Below, piece after piece: positions 1 through 8,545 of a stretch of DNA of 13,175 nt (position 1 is its first letter; each line of letters starts with the position of its first letter). Under the pieces are notes generated by a model. That model did no database searches. It saw only the letters and a list, made by a program, of their open reading frames with translations, and had not been told where the DNA came from. The stretch comes from Rhizophlyctis rosea. Its lineage: Eukaryota > Chytridiomycota > Chytridiomycetes > Rhizophlyctidales > Rhizophlyctidaceae. A program made the translations under genes and the position numbers. The DNA lies in the NCBI GenBank assembly GCA_027596075.1, contig JADGJC010000274.1, positions 33,298 through 46,472 of the forward strand, written 5' to 3'.

Positions 1-81
1 CACTGACACACATTGGGTAGGTGTGATAGATATGTAATCGAGATGTATTGCGTGAAATGTTGATGTAGGTAAATAGGGGGG

Positions 82-114
82 CGACTGGCCCAATGGATAA
101 GGTGTCTCCCTTCT
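82..114 (+). pseudogene. Truncated 5' half of tRNA-Arg
   Basis: These 33 bases match positions 341-373 of the intact tRNA-Arg downstream at 31 of 33 sites. They cover most of the acceptor 5' strand, the D arm, the 5' side of the anticodon stem and the anticodon, which here would read TCT instead of CCT. Similarity stops right after the anticodon, where tRNA halves and introns break. No 3' half, T arm or B box follows in the next 150 bases, so this copy cannot fold as a tRNA. It could come from reverse-transcribed tRNA-half insertion or from a decayed tandem copy. Confidence 0.75.
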
Positions 115-337
115 TCGCCCGCCTACAGAAAATGAACAGTGGTCCGGCACAGACACATTTGCTTGCCGCGGCGTTACACTGATAGGTTTGCGTCACCTTT
201 ACACTGATAATGATTGTTTTGGAGCATACTGAGCATGGCGCTCCTCTCTTTACTGGAGCCGTCATGGTCCAAACGGACAGTCTTGAAAATTCTGAAAATT
301 CTGTCATATATTGCATTTTAAATTGATTTGAACAACA

Positions 338-423
338 GCCCGACTGGCCCAATGGATAAGGCGTCTCCCTCCTACCTTGGAGTTGCAAGGAGAAGATTGC
401 GGGTTCGAGTCCCGCGTTGGGTT
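338..423 (+). tRNA. tRNA-Arg(CCU) with a 13-base intron
   Basis: The gene folds as a full cloverleaf. The acceptor strands are 338-344 and 416-422, with two G:U pairs and discriminator T423. The D arm is 347-362, with the loop AATGGATAA. The anticodon stem is TCTCC (364-368) with GGAGA (389-393). The anticodon CCT is 371-373, followed by A374. A 13-base intron (375-387) sits between tRNA positions 37 and 38, the canonical eukaryotic nuclear site. The T arm is GCGGG, TTCGAGT, CCCGC (399-415). The mature length without the intron is 73 bases before CCA addition. It decodes AGG. The A and B boxes are intact and a pol III T-run follows about 20 bases downstream, so it is likely functional. Confidence 0.95.
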
Positions 424-444
424 CTGTTGCACCCGTTCCACCTC

Positions 445-450
445 TTTTTT
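445..450 (+). terminator. Pol III terminator of tRNA-Arg
   Basis: A run of six T residues lies 22 bases after the tRNA 3' end, as expected for RNA polymerase III termination. A second, longer T-run (471-478) could act as a back-up. Confidence 0.7.
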
Positions 451-465
451 GTTTCTGATTTTGGC

Positions 466-903
466 TCATATTTTTTTTCGCACCAAGCCCTGTAAGGGGC
501 CACCCGCACAACGGATGAGTGGAGCAAACGTAATAATCGAGTGCAAGTAATGATCGGTGCTCCCCGGACAGACGGGGCAGTTCGCGGGGCCGGTCTGTTT
601 TATGTACGGATTTGATAAATAACTCTCACGGAGTTCACGACTGGCGACTTCCAGATCCGTCGAATGGTTGAGAAAAGAATCATCGATGGACTCGCAGCTT
701 CTGCCGTTGATGCATTGCACAGTGGCAGTGACCAGGGCGAGTTTGTGCGGAGCGTTGCCCGACCGCGCGGTCCACCGGCTGGCATCGAAGGCGCGTCCTG
801 CTATTCGGGAATCGGCGGTGAGGTGACGTTTGCATGGCCATTTTGTTGATGGTTGATTACCAACATTTTTTTGGATGCTCCGTTGTCTCCCCCGAAATTC
901 CAT
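466..903 (-). CDS. Hypothetical protein with CPVCPG motif; possible transposase fragment
   Basis: An ATG at 901-903 opens a 145-codon frame on the minus strand. Its central part is charged and helical (SRELRESYL), followed by a CPVCPG motif at residues 109-114 (bases 562-579) and a hydrophobic tail. A helical stretch leading into CPxCP resembles the N-terminal cysteine knuckle of KDZ transposases. The same motif class occurs in copy B (CPLCP) and, weakly, in copy A (CPGC). The frame stops at 466, next to the tRNA terminator and before any second catalytic-type motif, so if the family call is right it is a truncated remnant. It lies head to head with the 720-residue gene starting at 1033 and could instead be antisense noise in that gene's promoter region. 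Confidence 0.35.
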   Translation of the reverse strand: MEFRGRQRSIQKNVGNQPSTKWPCKRHLTADSRIAGRAFDASRWTARSGNAPHKLALVTATVQCINGRSCESIDDSFLNHSTDLEVASRELRESYLSNPYIKQTGPANCPVCPGSTDHYLHSIITFAPLIRCAGGPLQGLVRKKI

Positions 904-1032
904 TCAAGGGTCAAAGAAAGTGTCAGAGACTTCGAACAGTCTTCGGAATTTATTGTTCATCGTTCAACTATCGCATACACCCCACCACGCCTCATACAGA
1001 CTGACTAGACGGAAAACGCCACTAACCCCGCT

Positions 1033-3195
1033 ATGCCTGATCTATTCCTCCCAACACTCCTACTCAGCGACCCTCCTTCCTCAGTAACCATCGTTCAAGT
1101 CCCTACTCATAGTGCGTCCCATACCCCATATACGTTAGCACATCTACGAAATACGGTCTTGTCACAATTGGGATTAGATGGGGCGTTGTCTCTACACCAA
1201 CGATCTTCCGTGAGGATCTATGATGTCCGTACATTGAAGATTGGAGCGGACGATGAGCGGTTGAGGTGTGATGATTTTAAGGGTGTTTTTGGTGAAGGGG
1301 TGGTACGGACTTTGGGCGGCGCCGGCGCTGTAGAGTTGGATGATGGAAGAACGGTGCAGGAGTGGTTCAGTGTTGAGGATATGGGGGCGGTGATGGATAA
1401 GACGTTGGCGTTGATTGTTGTGCTGCCGGATGGATTGACGCGCGCACAGTTGGGGATTGCGACCAGCGGAGGGGAAGCTGGAGATGTGCCACCTCCCTAC
1501 GACCATGAAGGCGATAGTCTTCATGACACTCGGCAGACATCCATGGGTATCGCGGACCCCTTCCTACCACCCATCGTCAATTCCTTCACTCCCTCCATGC
1601 CCTTACCTCCAACAAAAGGATCCTCTGCTGCCCCACCCGCCGCCTCTTCCTTCAGTGCAGAATCCAAGGTCAGCAGCGTCCTCACAAATCTCAATCCCGC
1701 ACTATCACAACGCTTCGAAGGCCTGCAACGGGTATTGGACGAGTTGGAGCGTCCCGCAGGGAAGCCCGGGTTGGGAAGCTCTGAATTCCATTGGAATGAG
1801 AGTCGGGAACCATTTGAGAGTACAGATCTGCTGGCAGAAGAGGAGAAGGAGGACGATGAGGGTTCTCATCGACTAGCCAGTGCGACGACGTTACAAGCCA
1901 AAGCATCGAACTCAAACCTCATAACCTTAGATGCCGTGCCCATATCTCCTTCCCTCACTGATAAGATCCGCAAAGCCTTGACCCATCCTAAATCTCGCCT
2001 GCTCCGAATCATCATTGTTCTCTCCTCCGTAGCCATCTTAGCAACACTCCTAATCGTACTCATCGACACTCACAAACGAACACCGCCAGCGCAGGAACCA
2101 GTAGGACAGACCCCGACACAGACGCAGACAAACTCCAATTCCACAATTGGGCCTCGGTTGGTGAAGAACCTGCCTGCGACGGATAAGGGTTTTACCAATG
2201 CGGTGTTTTCGAGGGATGGGCAGGTTGTGTATTTGGCAGGGAGTGGTGGGAAGGTTGTGGGGTGGAGAGTGTGGGATGATGATGGAGGGAAGACGTTTGA
2301 CGTGATGGGAGCAGGGAGAGAACGGGGCAGTGGTAGGCACGGGAATGGAGGTGTAGAGAGGATGTTGGTTGCTGGGCATTCGGGAACACACCTTATCACC
2401 TACGAAGGTGGCGGATCTTCATTGAAGGGCTTCCTCACATGGTATGACCTCGAACATAGGCGAAAACCATGGACTATAGACGGAGTTGGACAAGGCTTCG
2501 GCATATCACTCGATGCACATTACCTCGTCACACCTACGCTACCTATCACGAATACATCCGCTACAACCAACGTCTTTGATACCGCACCACCAGCATCAAT
2601 ATATTACCTCATACCCAGCACCCATCCCAAATTCCACCGCGCCTTGAACTTGCCTCCACGCTTTACGGTTTCCACTTCCGCCATATCAGCCGATCTATCG
2701 CTCCTTGCGGTTGTGTCCGTGCCGCCTCGTGAGATGGTGGGGAGGGGTGGTGTGTCGTTTCTGACCGTGACGGAATTTGCGACGGGGAATATGGTGTATA
2801 ATAGCCAGACGGTTCGGGGCGCTCGGTTTGCGGGTTTTTGTTCGTTGTCGGGGGGTGGGAATGCGGATAATGCGGGGTTGGTGGTTGTAGGAGAAACTAC
2901 TGCGGCCGTGTACGCGATTGGCCGACCGGATGATAACAATGAAAGCATTGGGGCGGTGAATTTTGCACCTGTGTCGTCATTTAGTTTCGGATCTGGAGAT
3001 GCGTTTGCTGTTGGGGCGGGTAGTCTGTTTGTGGGACGGACGGAAGGGATTTTTCGGTGGAGTTTGATGGGTGGGAAATTGGTGGGGAAGGTTGGGGAGG
3101 GAGATGTGAAGAGCCTTGCTGTGAGCGAAGATGGAAAGTACGTGGTGGGTGTGGAAGCAGGTGGGAGAGTGAGACTTTGGAAGGTGGAGGGCTGA
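1033..3195 (+). CDS. Single-pass membrane protein with beta-propeller-like C-terminal half
   Basis: This is an uninterrupted 720-codon frame and by far the best gene here. The ATG has G at -3. Residues 1-145 form a compact N-terminal part with alternating strands and helices that I do not recognise. Residues 150-290 are Pro/Ser/Thr-rich and look disordered, with an acidic patch at 269-277. There is no signal peptide. One strong transmembrane helix spans about 326-344, with basic residues on both sides. Residues 365-720 contain repeated strand patterns of WD40/YVTN type; the clearest blade is the last, about 692-720, with SEDGKYVVG and RLWKVEG. N-glycosylation-type sites (NST, NTS, NES) follow the helix, which suits a lumenal or outer propeller with an N-cytoplasmic tail, by inference. 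Function is unknown; a scaffold or sensor role is only a guess. No intron is needed. Confidence 0.9.
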   Translation: MPDLFLPTLLLSDPPSSVTIVQVPTHSASHTPYTLAHLRNTVLSQLGLDGALSLHQRSSVRIYDVRTLKIGADDERLRCDDFKGVFGEGVVRTLGGAGAVELDDGRTVQEWFSVEDMGAVMDKTLALIVVLPDGLTRAQLGIATSGGEAGDVPPPYDHEGDSLHDTRQTSMGIADPFLPPIVNSFTPSMPLPPTKGSSAAPPAASSFSAESKVSSVLTNLNPALSQRFEGLQRVLDELERPAGKPGLGSSEFHWNESREPFESTDLLAEEEKEDDEGSHRLASATTLQAKASNSNLITLDAVPISPSLTDKIRKALTHPKSRLLRIIIVLSSVAILATLLIVLIDTHKRTPPAQEPVGQTPTQTQTNSNSTIGPRLVKNLPATDKGFTNAVFSRDGQVVYLAGSGGKVVGWRVWDDDGGKTFDVMGAGRERGSGRHGNGGVERMLVAGHSGTHLITYEGGGSSLKGFLTWYDLEHRRKPWTIDGVGQGFGISLDAHYLVTPTLPITNTSATTNVFDTAPPASIYYLIPSTHPKFHRALNLPPRFTVSTSAISADLSLLAVVSVPPREMVGRGGVSFLTVTEFATGNMVYNSQTVRGARFAGFCSLSGGGNADNAGLVVVGETTAAVYAIGRPDDNNESIGAVNFAPVSSFSFGSGDAFAVGAGSLFVGRTEGIFRWSLMGGKLVGKVGEGDVKSLAVSEDGKYVVGVEAGGRVRLWKVEG

Positions 3196-3305
3196 ATGTT
3201 AGCAAACTCGCGTGTATAAATCCCCGTTTCCAACTTGCGAAGTTTTCATGTATACACAAACGGATTCTGTGATATAGATATTTTCCACGAGTATTTTATT
3301 ATTAT

Positions 3306-3356
3306 GTGCCGGGTCCCATGGGGAGACCGTGTGGATGCTACGTGACCTTTCGGCAC
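3306..3356 (+). other. Inverted repeat in the 3' flank of the 720-residue gene
   Basis: GTGCCG-GGTC (3306-3315) can pair with GACC-TTT-CGGCAC (3344-3356), giving a ten-pair stem with a three-base bulge. A competing small hairpin uses the same GGTC with GACC at 3325-3328. It lies 110 bases after the stop codon and could be 3' UTR structure. The remaining bases of 3196-3730 hold no convincing gene; they include a short direct repeat, GCCCAGCAAG, at 3420-3429 and 3458-3467. Confidence 0.35.
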
Positions 3357-3730
3357 CAGTGTCGACATATCCCAGCTTTAGACAAGTTGTGTTGAGTACT
3401 TTATTTTTACGAGAGTATCGCCCAGCAAGTATAAGGTAAATACATCACAAGTGTATTGCCCAGCAAGCTGGCTGAGTATTAGCCCATTGTATATTGCGCC
3501 TCATGTCACTTTATTCATATTACATGACCACCCCCAAGCAACAGCATATCAAACTATCCTCTACTCATCTGCACCGACTGCAGGATCCACATCACAAAAG
3601 CATACACTAGTAAGCGAATGCGTAGGGAGCACGCTTTCTTTAAGCGCTTGCATGGCGCTTGGAATAAGCTTTATTGAACGATTATTCTATAAGCGCTGTG
3701 CACGCGGTTGGTTAAGGCGAGATCCTTCTG

Positions 3731-3817
3731 AAAAAATTGGGCGGGAGAGGTATTGAACCAGCTGTCACGCTATTCCAGTCGGTAAGTCTGGCAACATACC
3801 AACTGTGCCATTGAGGC
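3731..3817 (-). ncRNA. tRNA-like pol III unit (SINE head or tRNA pseudogene)
   Basis: Reading the minus strand, TGGCACAGTTGG (3799-3810) fits the pol III A box and GGTTCAATACC (3749-3759) fits the B box. Their spacing is normal for a tRNA gene. A run of six T (3731-3736) follows as a terminator. A D-stem GGCA/TGCC can form, and an anticodon-like stem CCAG/CTGG encloses a seven-base loop with TAC in the anticodon place. The acceptor and T stems do not pair, so it is not a working tRNA. A tRNA-derived SINE head, or a decayed tRNA that kept its promoter, explains this best. It lies just beyond the 3' end of copy B. Confidence 0.5.
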
Positions 3818-3997
3818 TTGTTTACAAACTCAAGCAACCCGCAGTTTGAGTGGGCGGAAATATGGCTGTGCGGCCAATCTCGGAGGTTGCGCGGGTGGGC
3901 AGTTGCCCCAGTCTTCCCCACAAGCGCAACACAACCAAATCATTTGGCGAGTGCCCTGCACGCGCAGCTGACCAATTGAACTGGGGTCAACTTGTCC

Positions 3998-4574
3998 TCA
4001 GTGCGCCTGATGATCACTTTCCCACGGTGCAGGTTCAGCAATTGTTCTGGCAAGCGCGGATTCAACGAGGGCGCAGCGTGCTGTGGCAACACTTCTGCCC
4101 AGAAGCGTTGCACATGCAGGGGCTCCGATTGTCCGCCCAACGCTGAGAAGATTTGGTGCATAAACCTCATCATATTCAAGCGCAGTAGAAGCGTGGATGC
4201 AGGTTAAGCGCTTATCCGACAGTGCCTTGCTTTTGGGATGCACGCGCTCCAATCTCTTAACAGGATCATCCATGCTACGAACAATTGTTTCCCATTCCTC
4301 CGCAGTAAGAGGCGTACCGCGCACCATTTCCGCCGTGAAATCTGCAGCAGCCATAATCGCTGCAGTCGTTCTGCGTTCAATTGCATTGATTTCGTCTAAC
4401 GCACGCTGATGTTCGGCTTCAATGGCGCGACGTTCGACATGGAGGGCTCTGAGCACCTCCACTATTAGGCGGGACGTGAAATGCATTGTTGGTTTTGTAC
4501 ATTTCAAGCGGTCATGGGAAGGAACGGGAGTTGGACTTACATATTTGCCTCCTGTGCAATATGGAGTTGTCCAT
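3998..4574 (-). CDS. 3' coding segment of copy B, two exons (4541-4574 and 3998-4461)
   Basis: The large exon encodes a helical, charged segment with blocks such as AIEAEHQRALDEINAIERR and then LTAEEWETIVRSMDDP. No ATG lies ahead of this helix in exon 2 alone; the only one, at 4484-4486, lies in the inferred intron. A short upstream exon from ATG 4572-4574 ends in a perfect GTAAGT donor at 4540. An AG at 4462-4463 joins it in phase 1, giving a 79-base intron and 165 residues ending in TGA at 3998. The same arrangement (short exon, phase-1 intron, acceptor AATAG, exon starting TGGAG) recurs in copy A at 9181-9477. The first ~100 bases of the large exons align without gaps at roughly 60% identity by eye. 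No clear branch site is visible. It could be an independent small gene or, more likely, the C-terminal part of the copy B unit. A second open frame at 3940-4179 suggests a further frame change near the 3' end. Confidence 0.45.
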
Positions 4575-5123
4575 GTTGTTACAAGGGTCCATCAGAAAGT
4601 GGGGGAGTGGGTGGGGCGTGAACGGTAGATAGGGTGGTGGAGGAGGGGGAGGTGGACTTGGTGGATGAGGTAAGCCTGGTGGACGATGGAGGAGTGGTTG
4701 AGATAGGAGATATGGAGCGGCAGAGGTGATTTGACGGGGATACGGTCAATGAAATGTGGATTTGATCGGCACCGGATGAAATATACAATCTGCAGATTAG
4801 GAAGAGATGAAATGTCAGGTCAATGGAAGCGTCGGCTGGGTGATGTGGCAGAGATAATGTTGTTTTACCAGGGTGGGTAGTTTCAATCTCGTGTGCGTGA
4901 CAGGTCGGTGAATGGGGGATGCGTTAATGTTCAGGTGTGCGATGGGTTTATATAACTCCTCCCGGTGTATGAGATGGTTTCAGTCCAGTCTGTCTCCACG
5001 CATGATCCAAGCCTCCAGAAAAAAGCATCACGTGTGAAACAACCACTCATGTAGGAAGTGCGGCACAAGTTTGACAGGCTTTCGTTTGGTGCCAGTGCTG
5101 ATCGGCCCTATCATGTCAACTTA
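4575..5123 (-). pseudogene. Degraded part of copy B between its middle and 3' coding blocks
   Basis: No long frame survives here, but the stretch is not random. On the minus strand 4830-5010 aligns with 9735-9910 of copy A. Shared blocks include CTCTGCCACAT, a C(C)TGGTAAA(A)CA block just before it, an AACGCAT block, and a segment containing CTGAAAC. One frame preserves a peptide match around LV..H.LCHIT in both copies, with stops nearby. A TATATAA at about 4948 is absent from copy A and probably not a promoter. Bases 4600-4800 are purine-rich and G-rich on the plus strand. Confidence 0.5.
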
Positions 5124-5894
5124 TCATCGTCGCATGAATGTTGGGGCGTCGAATGGTCTGAATCCAGTTTTCGCATTCTCGCGGCTGGTGCAATGCGATT
5201 CCCCACATATTTCCCTTGATTGCTCGCTTCGGATGAGATGTGGCACTCTAAGAATAATGCCCGCTAATGTAAGACCAGCAGCCTCATGGGCTTGAGAGTT
5301 ACGGGGTAGCCCCTTCCCCTTCTTGGCAGGCATTCGTTGCCAATGGAAGGAGCCAAGCTTGTGTCAAACAATATGAATGTGATGGTCAGGCGTGTCCAGA
5401 ATAGTATATGATGGTCTCAAGATTGCATGTGATCCCTGCGCCCAAGTCAATCGATATATCGGACGTGTCAAGGTGTCAAATATGTCATTTCCATTCCCAG
5501 GCGGGGGTTTGACAGTTTGACAGGCGGCGTTTTGTAAGTGAAATGATGCGAAAGATTGCCCATCCTTGCGGAACCAGCTGACTCATGTGTCGCGTTTCGC
5601 CATCTCAAATTGAATCTGTCAGAAAAGGCCTCACTAATACCTGTATTCAAGTTGCTCACCAACTGAAACATTGAAGGTCTTGTGCATTGAGGCGTTGTTC
5701 CTGATGGTAGGGAATCTGCGATGGCCTATGGAAAGGCTGAGGATCAAGAAGCAAGCGTCAAAAGCCCCAAAACCGCAAGCTGTGGATGTGGTGAGCACGG
5801 TGTAGCAATGGGGAGGCGAAATCAAAGTGATGGTCTTTTTGGTGAGCCCACCATCCCATCCTTTTTGCCAGCTGCAGCTGGACAAAGTGGACAA
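5124..5894 (-). pseudogene. Copy B, central block: KDZ-like transposase remnant with one intron
   Basis: Reading from 5894 down, one frame runs to a stop cluster beginning at 5634-5636. It carries FDACF (5748-5762), which resembles the first-Asp block (DGNF/DACF type) of KDZ transposases. A 63-base intron (5578-5640) with CAG|GTATTA, branch-like CTGAC and acceptor GTCAG removes four stops and keeps the frame. The next exon (5577 to 5367) has WAQGSHAILRP and ends HHIHI. After one UGA at 5364-5366 the same frame continues through HKLGSF, EQSREICGES and C...FDAP to a double stop at 5124. Copy A shares W..(E/Q)..H.AI.(K/R)P, HIHI, HKLGSF, QSRE and FDAP in order. The UGA and flanking frame changes make it a likely pseudogene. 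Confidence 0.55.
5578..5640 (-). other. Candidate 63-base intron in copy B
   Basis: The donor is CAG|GTATTA at 5640, a CTGAC branch-type motif lies inside, and the acceptor is GAGTCAG ending at 5578. Its length is a multiple of three, and all four in-frame stops of this part of the frame lie within it, so splicing joins two open frames in phase 2. Confidence 0.5.
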
Positions 5895-6128
5895 GGGCCG
5901 TCAAAATTGGGCTCTACATTCAGGGTCCATAAGGAAGTGGTATCTGTGTCCACAATGCACACGCAGATGCTCAGCAACAACCGCAACGACCAGCTTCATC
6001 CTGAATCTTTCTTTCTGTTCGAGCACCTTTTGCATCTCGTTCTTTCCGTTTGCTTGCGTCCACTGCTGGACATCGAAATCAGGGGTAAGTCTCAGGTTGT
6101 CCTGCCGATAGGATTGGGGATTCCTTTT
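5822..6128 (-). pseudogene. Copy B, N-terminal block ending in FDGPCPLCP
   Basis: Two overlapping open frames make up this block. The first (6128 to 5901) is a 75-codon frame without an early ATG; it contains PDFDVQQW, a Lys/Glu-rich helix and VVAEHLRVHCGH. The second (5995 to 5822) contains SICVCIVDTDTT and then FDGPCPLCPAAAGKKDG, with CPLCP at 5879-5893. Copy A has DFD 162 bases before VDGRLCPGC; here the distance is about 175 bases, so the order and spacing agree. CPxCP about 39 codons ahead of FDACF fits the zinc-knuckle-then-aspartate order of KDZ transposases. The one-base frame change between the two frames has no good intron to explain it, so it is probably a lesion. Confidence 0.5.
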
Positions 6129-6340
6129 TCACACCATGGCGGTATGCATGGAGTGATGATGTGATATCAACAGTATAGGTATGCGAGATAAATAATCACA
6201 CCCAGGTAACTTCTGGGCACAAACTTGTGGTGCTGGCTACATAATGTTCATTGGTTCGTTCCATCACTTTCGTTTCGTCCTCGGAATGGAATCCACAAGC
6301 CCATTCCCGACATCAAAATCAAGATCTCCTAATTGGCACA

Positions 6341-6631
6341 TCACCTACCCGACTGCCTTTTGATATGAATTATTCTTTGCCTCTCGGTTTGGATTGTAAG
6401 TGCCGCAATCAACAAAAAGGCAGTCTGGCGGTGTAAGTACATCTCCATATCTGCAATCAATTCGATAGATTTGGAGCATACTTCAGCGGAAAGGGCTATC
6501 AATCCAAACTTTGGATTAAAGTTCAAGGTGAGCGACCCCGCGAACGCGAGAAGAGGGCACGAAGGCCAGAGAGTGGAGTGAGTGGCACGGAGGCCAGATG
6601 GAGAGCACTTGACATGCGAAAGATATGGCAG
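6341..6631 (-). pseudogene. Copy B, possible most N-terminal exon
   Basis: This is a 97-codon stop-to-stop frame with no early ATG. It contains LWPSCPLLAF (around 6542-6571) and then a leucine-rich helical part, LIALSAEV. A pattern of LWP.(C)P..AF followed by a leucine-rich helix recalls the N-terminal GL(F/W)P..P..AF block of KDZ proteins. It lies about 210 bases upstream of the next copy B block, in the right orientation. An overlapping frame at 6516-6728 starts with ATG and has a membrane-like stretch, and is an alternative reading. The link to copy B is inferred from order and motif only. Confidence 0.35.
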
Positions 6632-7779
6632 TTAGGAAAGTAGCCACTAAGAACACAATTCCGTAATAATGAAGGAAGTCTCCTTTGCATTCAGAAAAGG
6701 TAGTTTTTGCATTGCAAAGGCTGCTCATACGAGCCGAAAGAAAAGAAATGCATCTAGATAAGATGATCTCATCCAGCCATCCAAAAATTGTACCGGTCGT
6801 CTAGTCATACGTTGAGGACTTGATGCGGACAGGACCATGACGATTGATAGTCGATCTGATGAACAACTTTCGATCGAACCGTGTGGACTATGACGGAAGG
6901 GTTGAACAAGTGGACTTCCAGGGAGACTTTCGCAATTAATGGTCTTTGAAGCAGCGGGCGACGAGGCGGAGCTTACTTCAGGTGTAAATTGTCATTGCCG
7001 TATCCAGGGCTGAACTACATCGGGCGAAACGGATTCGCACTTGCCTATGGCTTTACCCCTTCACCTTGGCGTTTGATGTTTTGTTGTTTTTGCAACACGC
7101 AAAAAGCATAGGTGGAACCATCTGGGGCATGGCTGAATGCTGTTGCTGCGAAGCACAAGGGCCAAGTGTAACGGATGTTTGTAGACTTTATGAGAGAGGT
7201 TTATACTTCGAGTATGGCTTTGCACCGAGTTCTTGTAACGCGTGCATAATGAGGGGAAAACAGGGATGCGTTACTTTGTTGGAAGGAAATTAGTGAAATC
7301 AAAGAGTTGAATGAGTTATAAAGTTGGGTTATGAGAATATGTTCCTACGGGGGTTGTATCTTTCATCGTTTACAAGACCCTATCCTCAGCAGTACCGGAA
7401 GTCCCTGCCACTTTTGGCATTTCCATTACACTACGAGTGTCGTGATGGGGGCCTTCCGACGGTGCTTAGCATCAGCTATCTCTCTTTTCTGCAGATCCTT
7501 TCGTCGCAACATCATGGATTTACCTTCTTCCACGAGTTAGGGAACCGCTCGGAAGATAGAAAAAGGGACCTCACGCAAACCAGGCACAAAATTGCGATAT
7601 GTGAGGGGTTGGTTCTGTCTCCCCCTTAGGCGCTGGAGGCATGATGTGAACTGCACCAAAAAGGTTTTAATGGAGACCTATGGCACACATAATCCATGAT
7701 GATGTGCGCTGTGCGGGTCCATTTCAACTTGAAGGAACTACTTGGTTTTGATCGTCATGATTTGTGAGTTCAGAGAAGA
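6632..7779. other. Long stretch without a firm gene
   Basis: Two plus-strand frames stand out but neither begins with a well-placed ATG. The frame at 7066-7293 opens with TTG and is Cys-rich (ECCCCEAQG and C..C spacing). The frame at 7324-7629 opens with TTG, with an internal ATG at 7339, and runs to 101 codons. Either could be an exon. I see no tRNA, repeat array or conserved block matching copies A and B here. Confidence 0.4.
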
Positions 7780-7897
7780 GCGGTGCTGGAGGAGCTGGTG
7801 CGGGGAAATTAGGAAAGGGCGGTGCGGGGATGTGCGGTGCTGGGAAGGATGGTGCCGGGCAGGGCGGTGCTGGTAAGGAAGTTAAGGATGGTGCTGG
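7780..7897 (+). repeat. Degenerate GGTGCTGGG-type minisatellite
   Basis: The plus strand repeats GGTGC(T/G/C)GG(G/A/T) at irregular 15-35 base spacing, at least seven times. On the minus strand most of it (from 7809) encodes the Ser/Thr/Pro/Leu-rich tail of the gene at 7809-8287, with repeated STALP, GTILPST and RTALS-like units. The repeat may therefore be coding. Confidence 0.6.
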
Positions 7898-8287
7898 GGA
7901 GTCTGGGAGAGGGCGGGGAAATGGAGACTGAGTATAAGCGGTTGACCCGCCGAAGAAGGTGATTAGCCTTTGTCAAGTCAGGTGAATCTGTTGGCATCTT
8001 GATCTGGCTGACGCCGATCGTTTCTTCTTCCTTCTCAGCCACGAAATGGATTAGGGCATTGATGATGCTTTTGGGGAGCTGGGCTGCCAACAATGGTTGT
8101 ATACCTTTGTAGAGATAATCTCCGGTTGTCGGCTAGAACTTGCTGACTGTGTGTCGTGCGGGCGGGGGCGAGTGATTCGAGAATGTTGAACCCCTGAAAA
8201 CCATACAATAGTAAAGAAAGCCGCTGCTACAATGGTGGGTTGTGGCGCTTTCATCAGGCAATGCCTAAGGATACCGGCTGCATGCAT
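7809..8287 (-). CDS. Two-exon candidate with repetitive tail; possible KDZ N-terminal fragment
   Basis: Exon 1 (8207-8287) starts at ATG and ends at donor GTATGG. The intron is 74 bases (8133-8206), with acceptor TTCTAG. Exon 2 (7809-8132) continues in phase 0 to TAA. The product is 134 residues. Residues 1-27 include ILRHCLMKAPQP and a small hydrophobic stretch, AAAFF. Residues 28-95 look globular, with IINALIHFVAEKEEE and NHLLRRVNRLY. The tail from about 98 is the Ser/Thr/Pro/Leu repeat. LLR.GL.P..P..P..AF is a known start of KDZ-type transposases, so this may be a broken N-terminus of another element. It has no CPxC block after it. The branch site is weak, and exon 1 could also read on to 8051 without splicing. 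Confidence 0.4.
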
Positions 8288-8545
8288 CCCCGTCCAACTT
8301 CATGGATGCGGCCCTGTCGACGTTCATGCATTCATCAAGAAGAAAAAAAACGGAAACAAATAGAAAAATTGCCTACCGCCACCAACTGGTGCGTCAGCGT
8401 CTACTTCGACGCATCGCATTTCGTAGCACTTAGCTGGCACGACAACATCATTGATATTCCGCCATTCCCATTATTCCCTACTAATCCTAAGGTCATGGTA
8501 TCGAAATTGGCGTGAAAATCAGTTTGCGGTGCTTGGCGCTTCTGC

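Noticed and set aside
1192..2399. Several antisense frames of 60-110 codons inside the 720-codon gene
   Set aside because: All are overlapped by the clear sense gene and have no domain, start context or conservation of their own.
5058..5068. GTGCGGCACAA also present at 11109-11119, considered as a terminal repeat
   Set aside because: The 5058 copy is internal to copy B, the match is only 11 bases and no target duplication is seen.
5364..5366. UGA inside an otherwise open frame (also two of the three stops in copy A), hinting at UGA recoding
   Set aside because: The intact 720-codon gene uses TGG for tryptophan and ends in TGA, copy A also has a TAG, and frameshifts accompany the stops; decay or splicing explains it better.
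5721..6164. A 147-codon plus-strand frame starting with ATG, with GTAAGT near its end
   Set aside because: The opposite strand carries the FDGPCPLCP and FDACF motifs shared in order with copy A, so this frame is best read as an antisense shadow.
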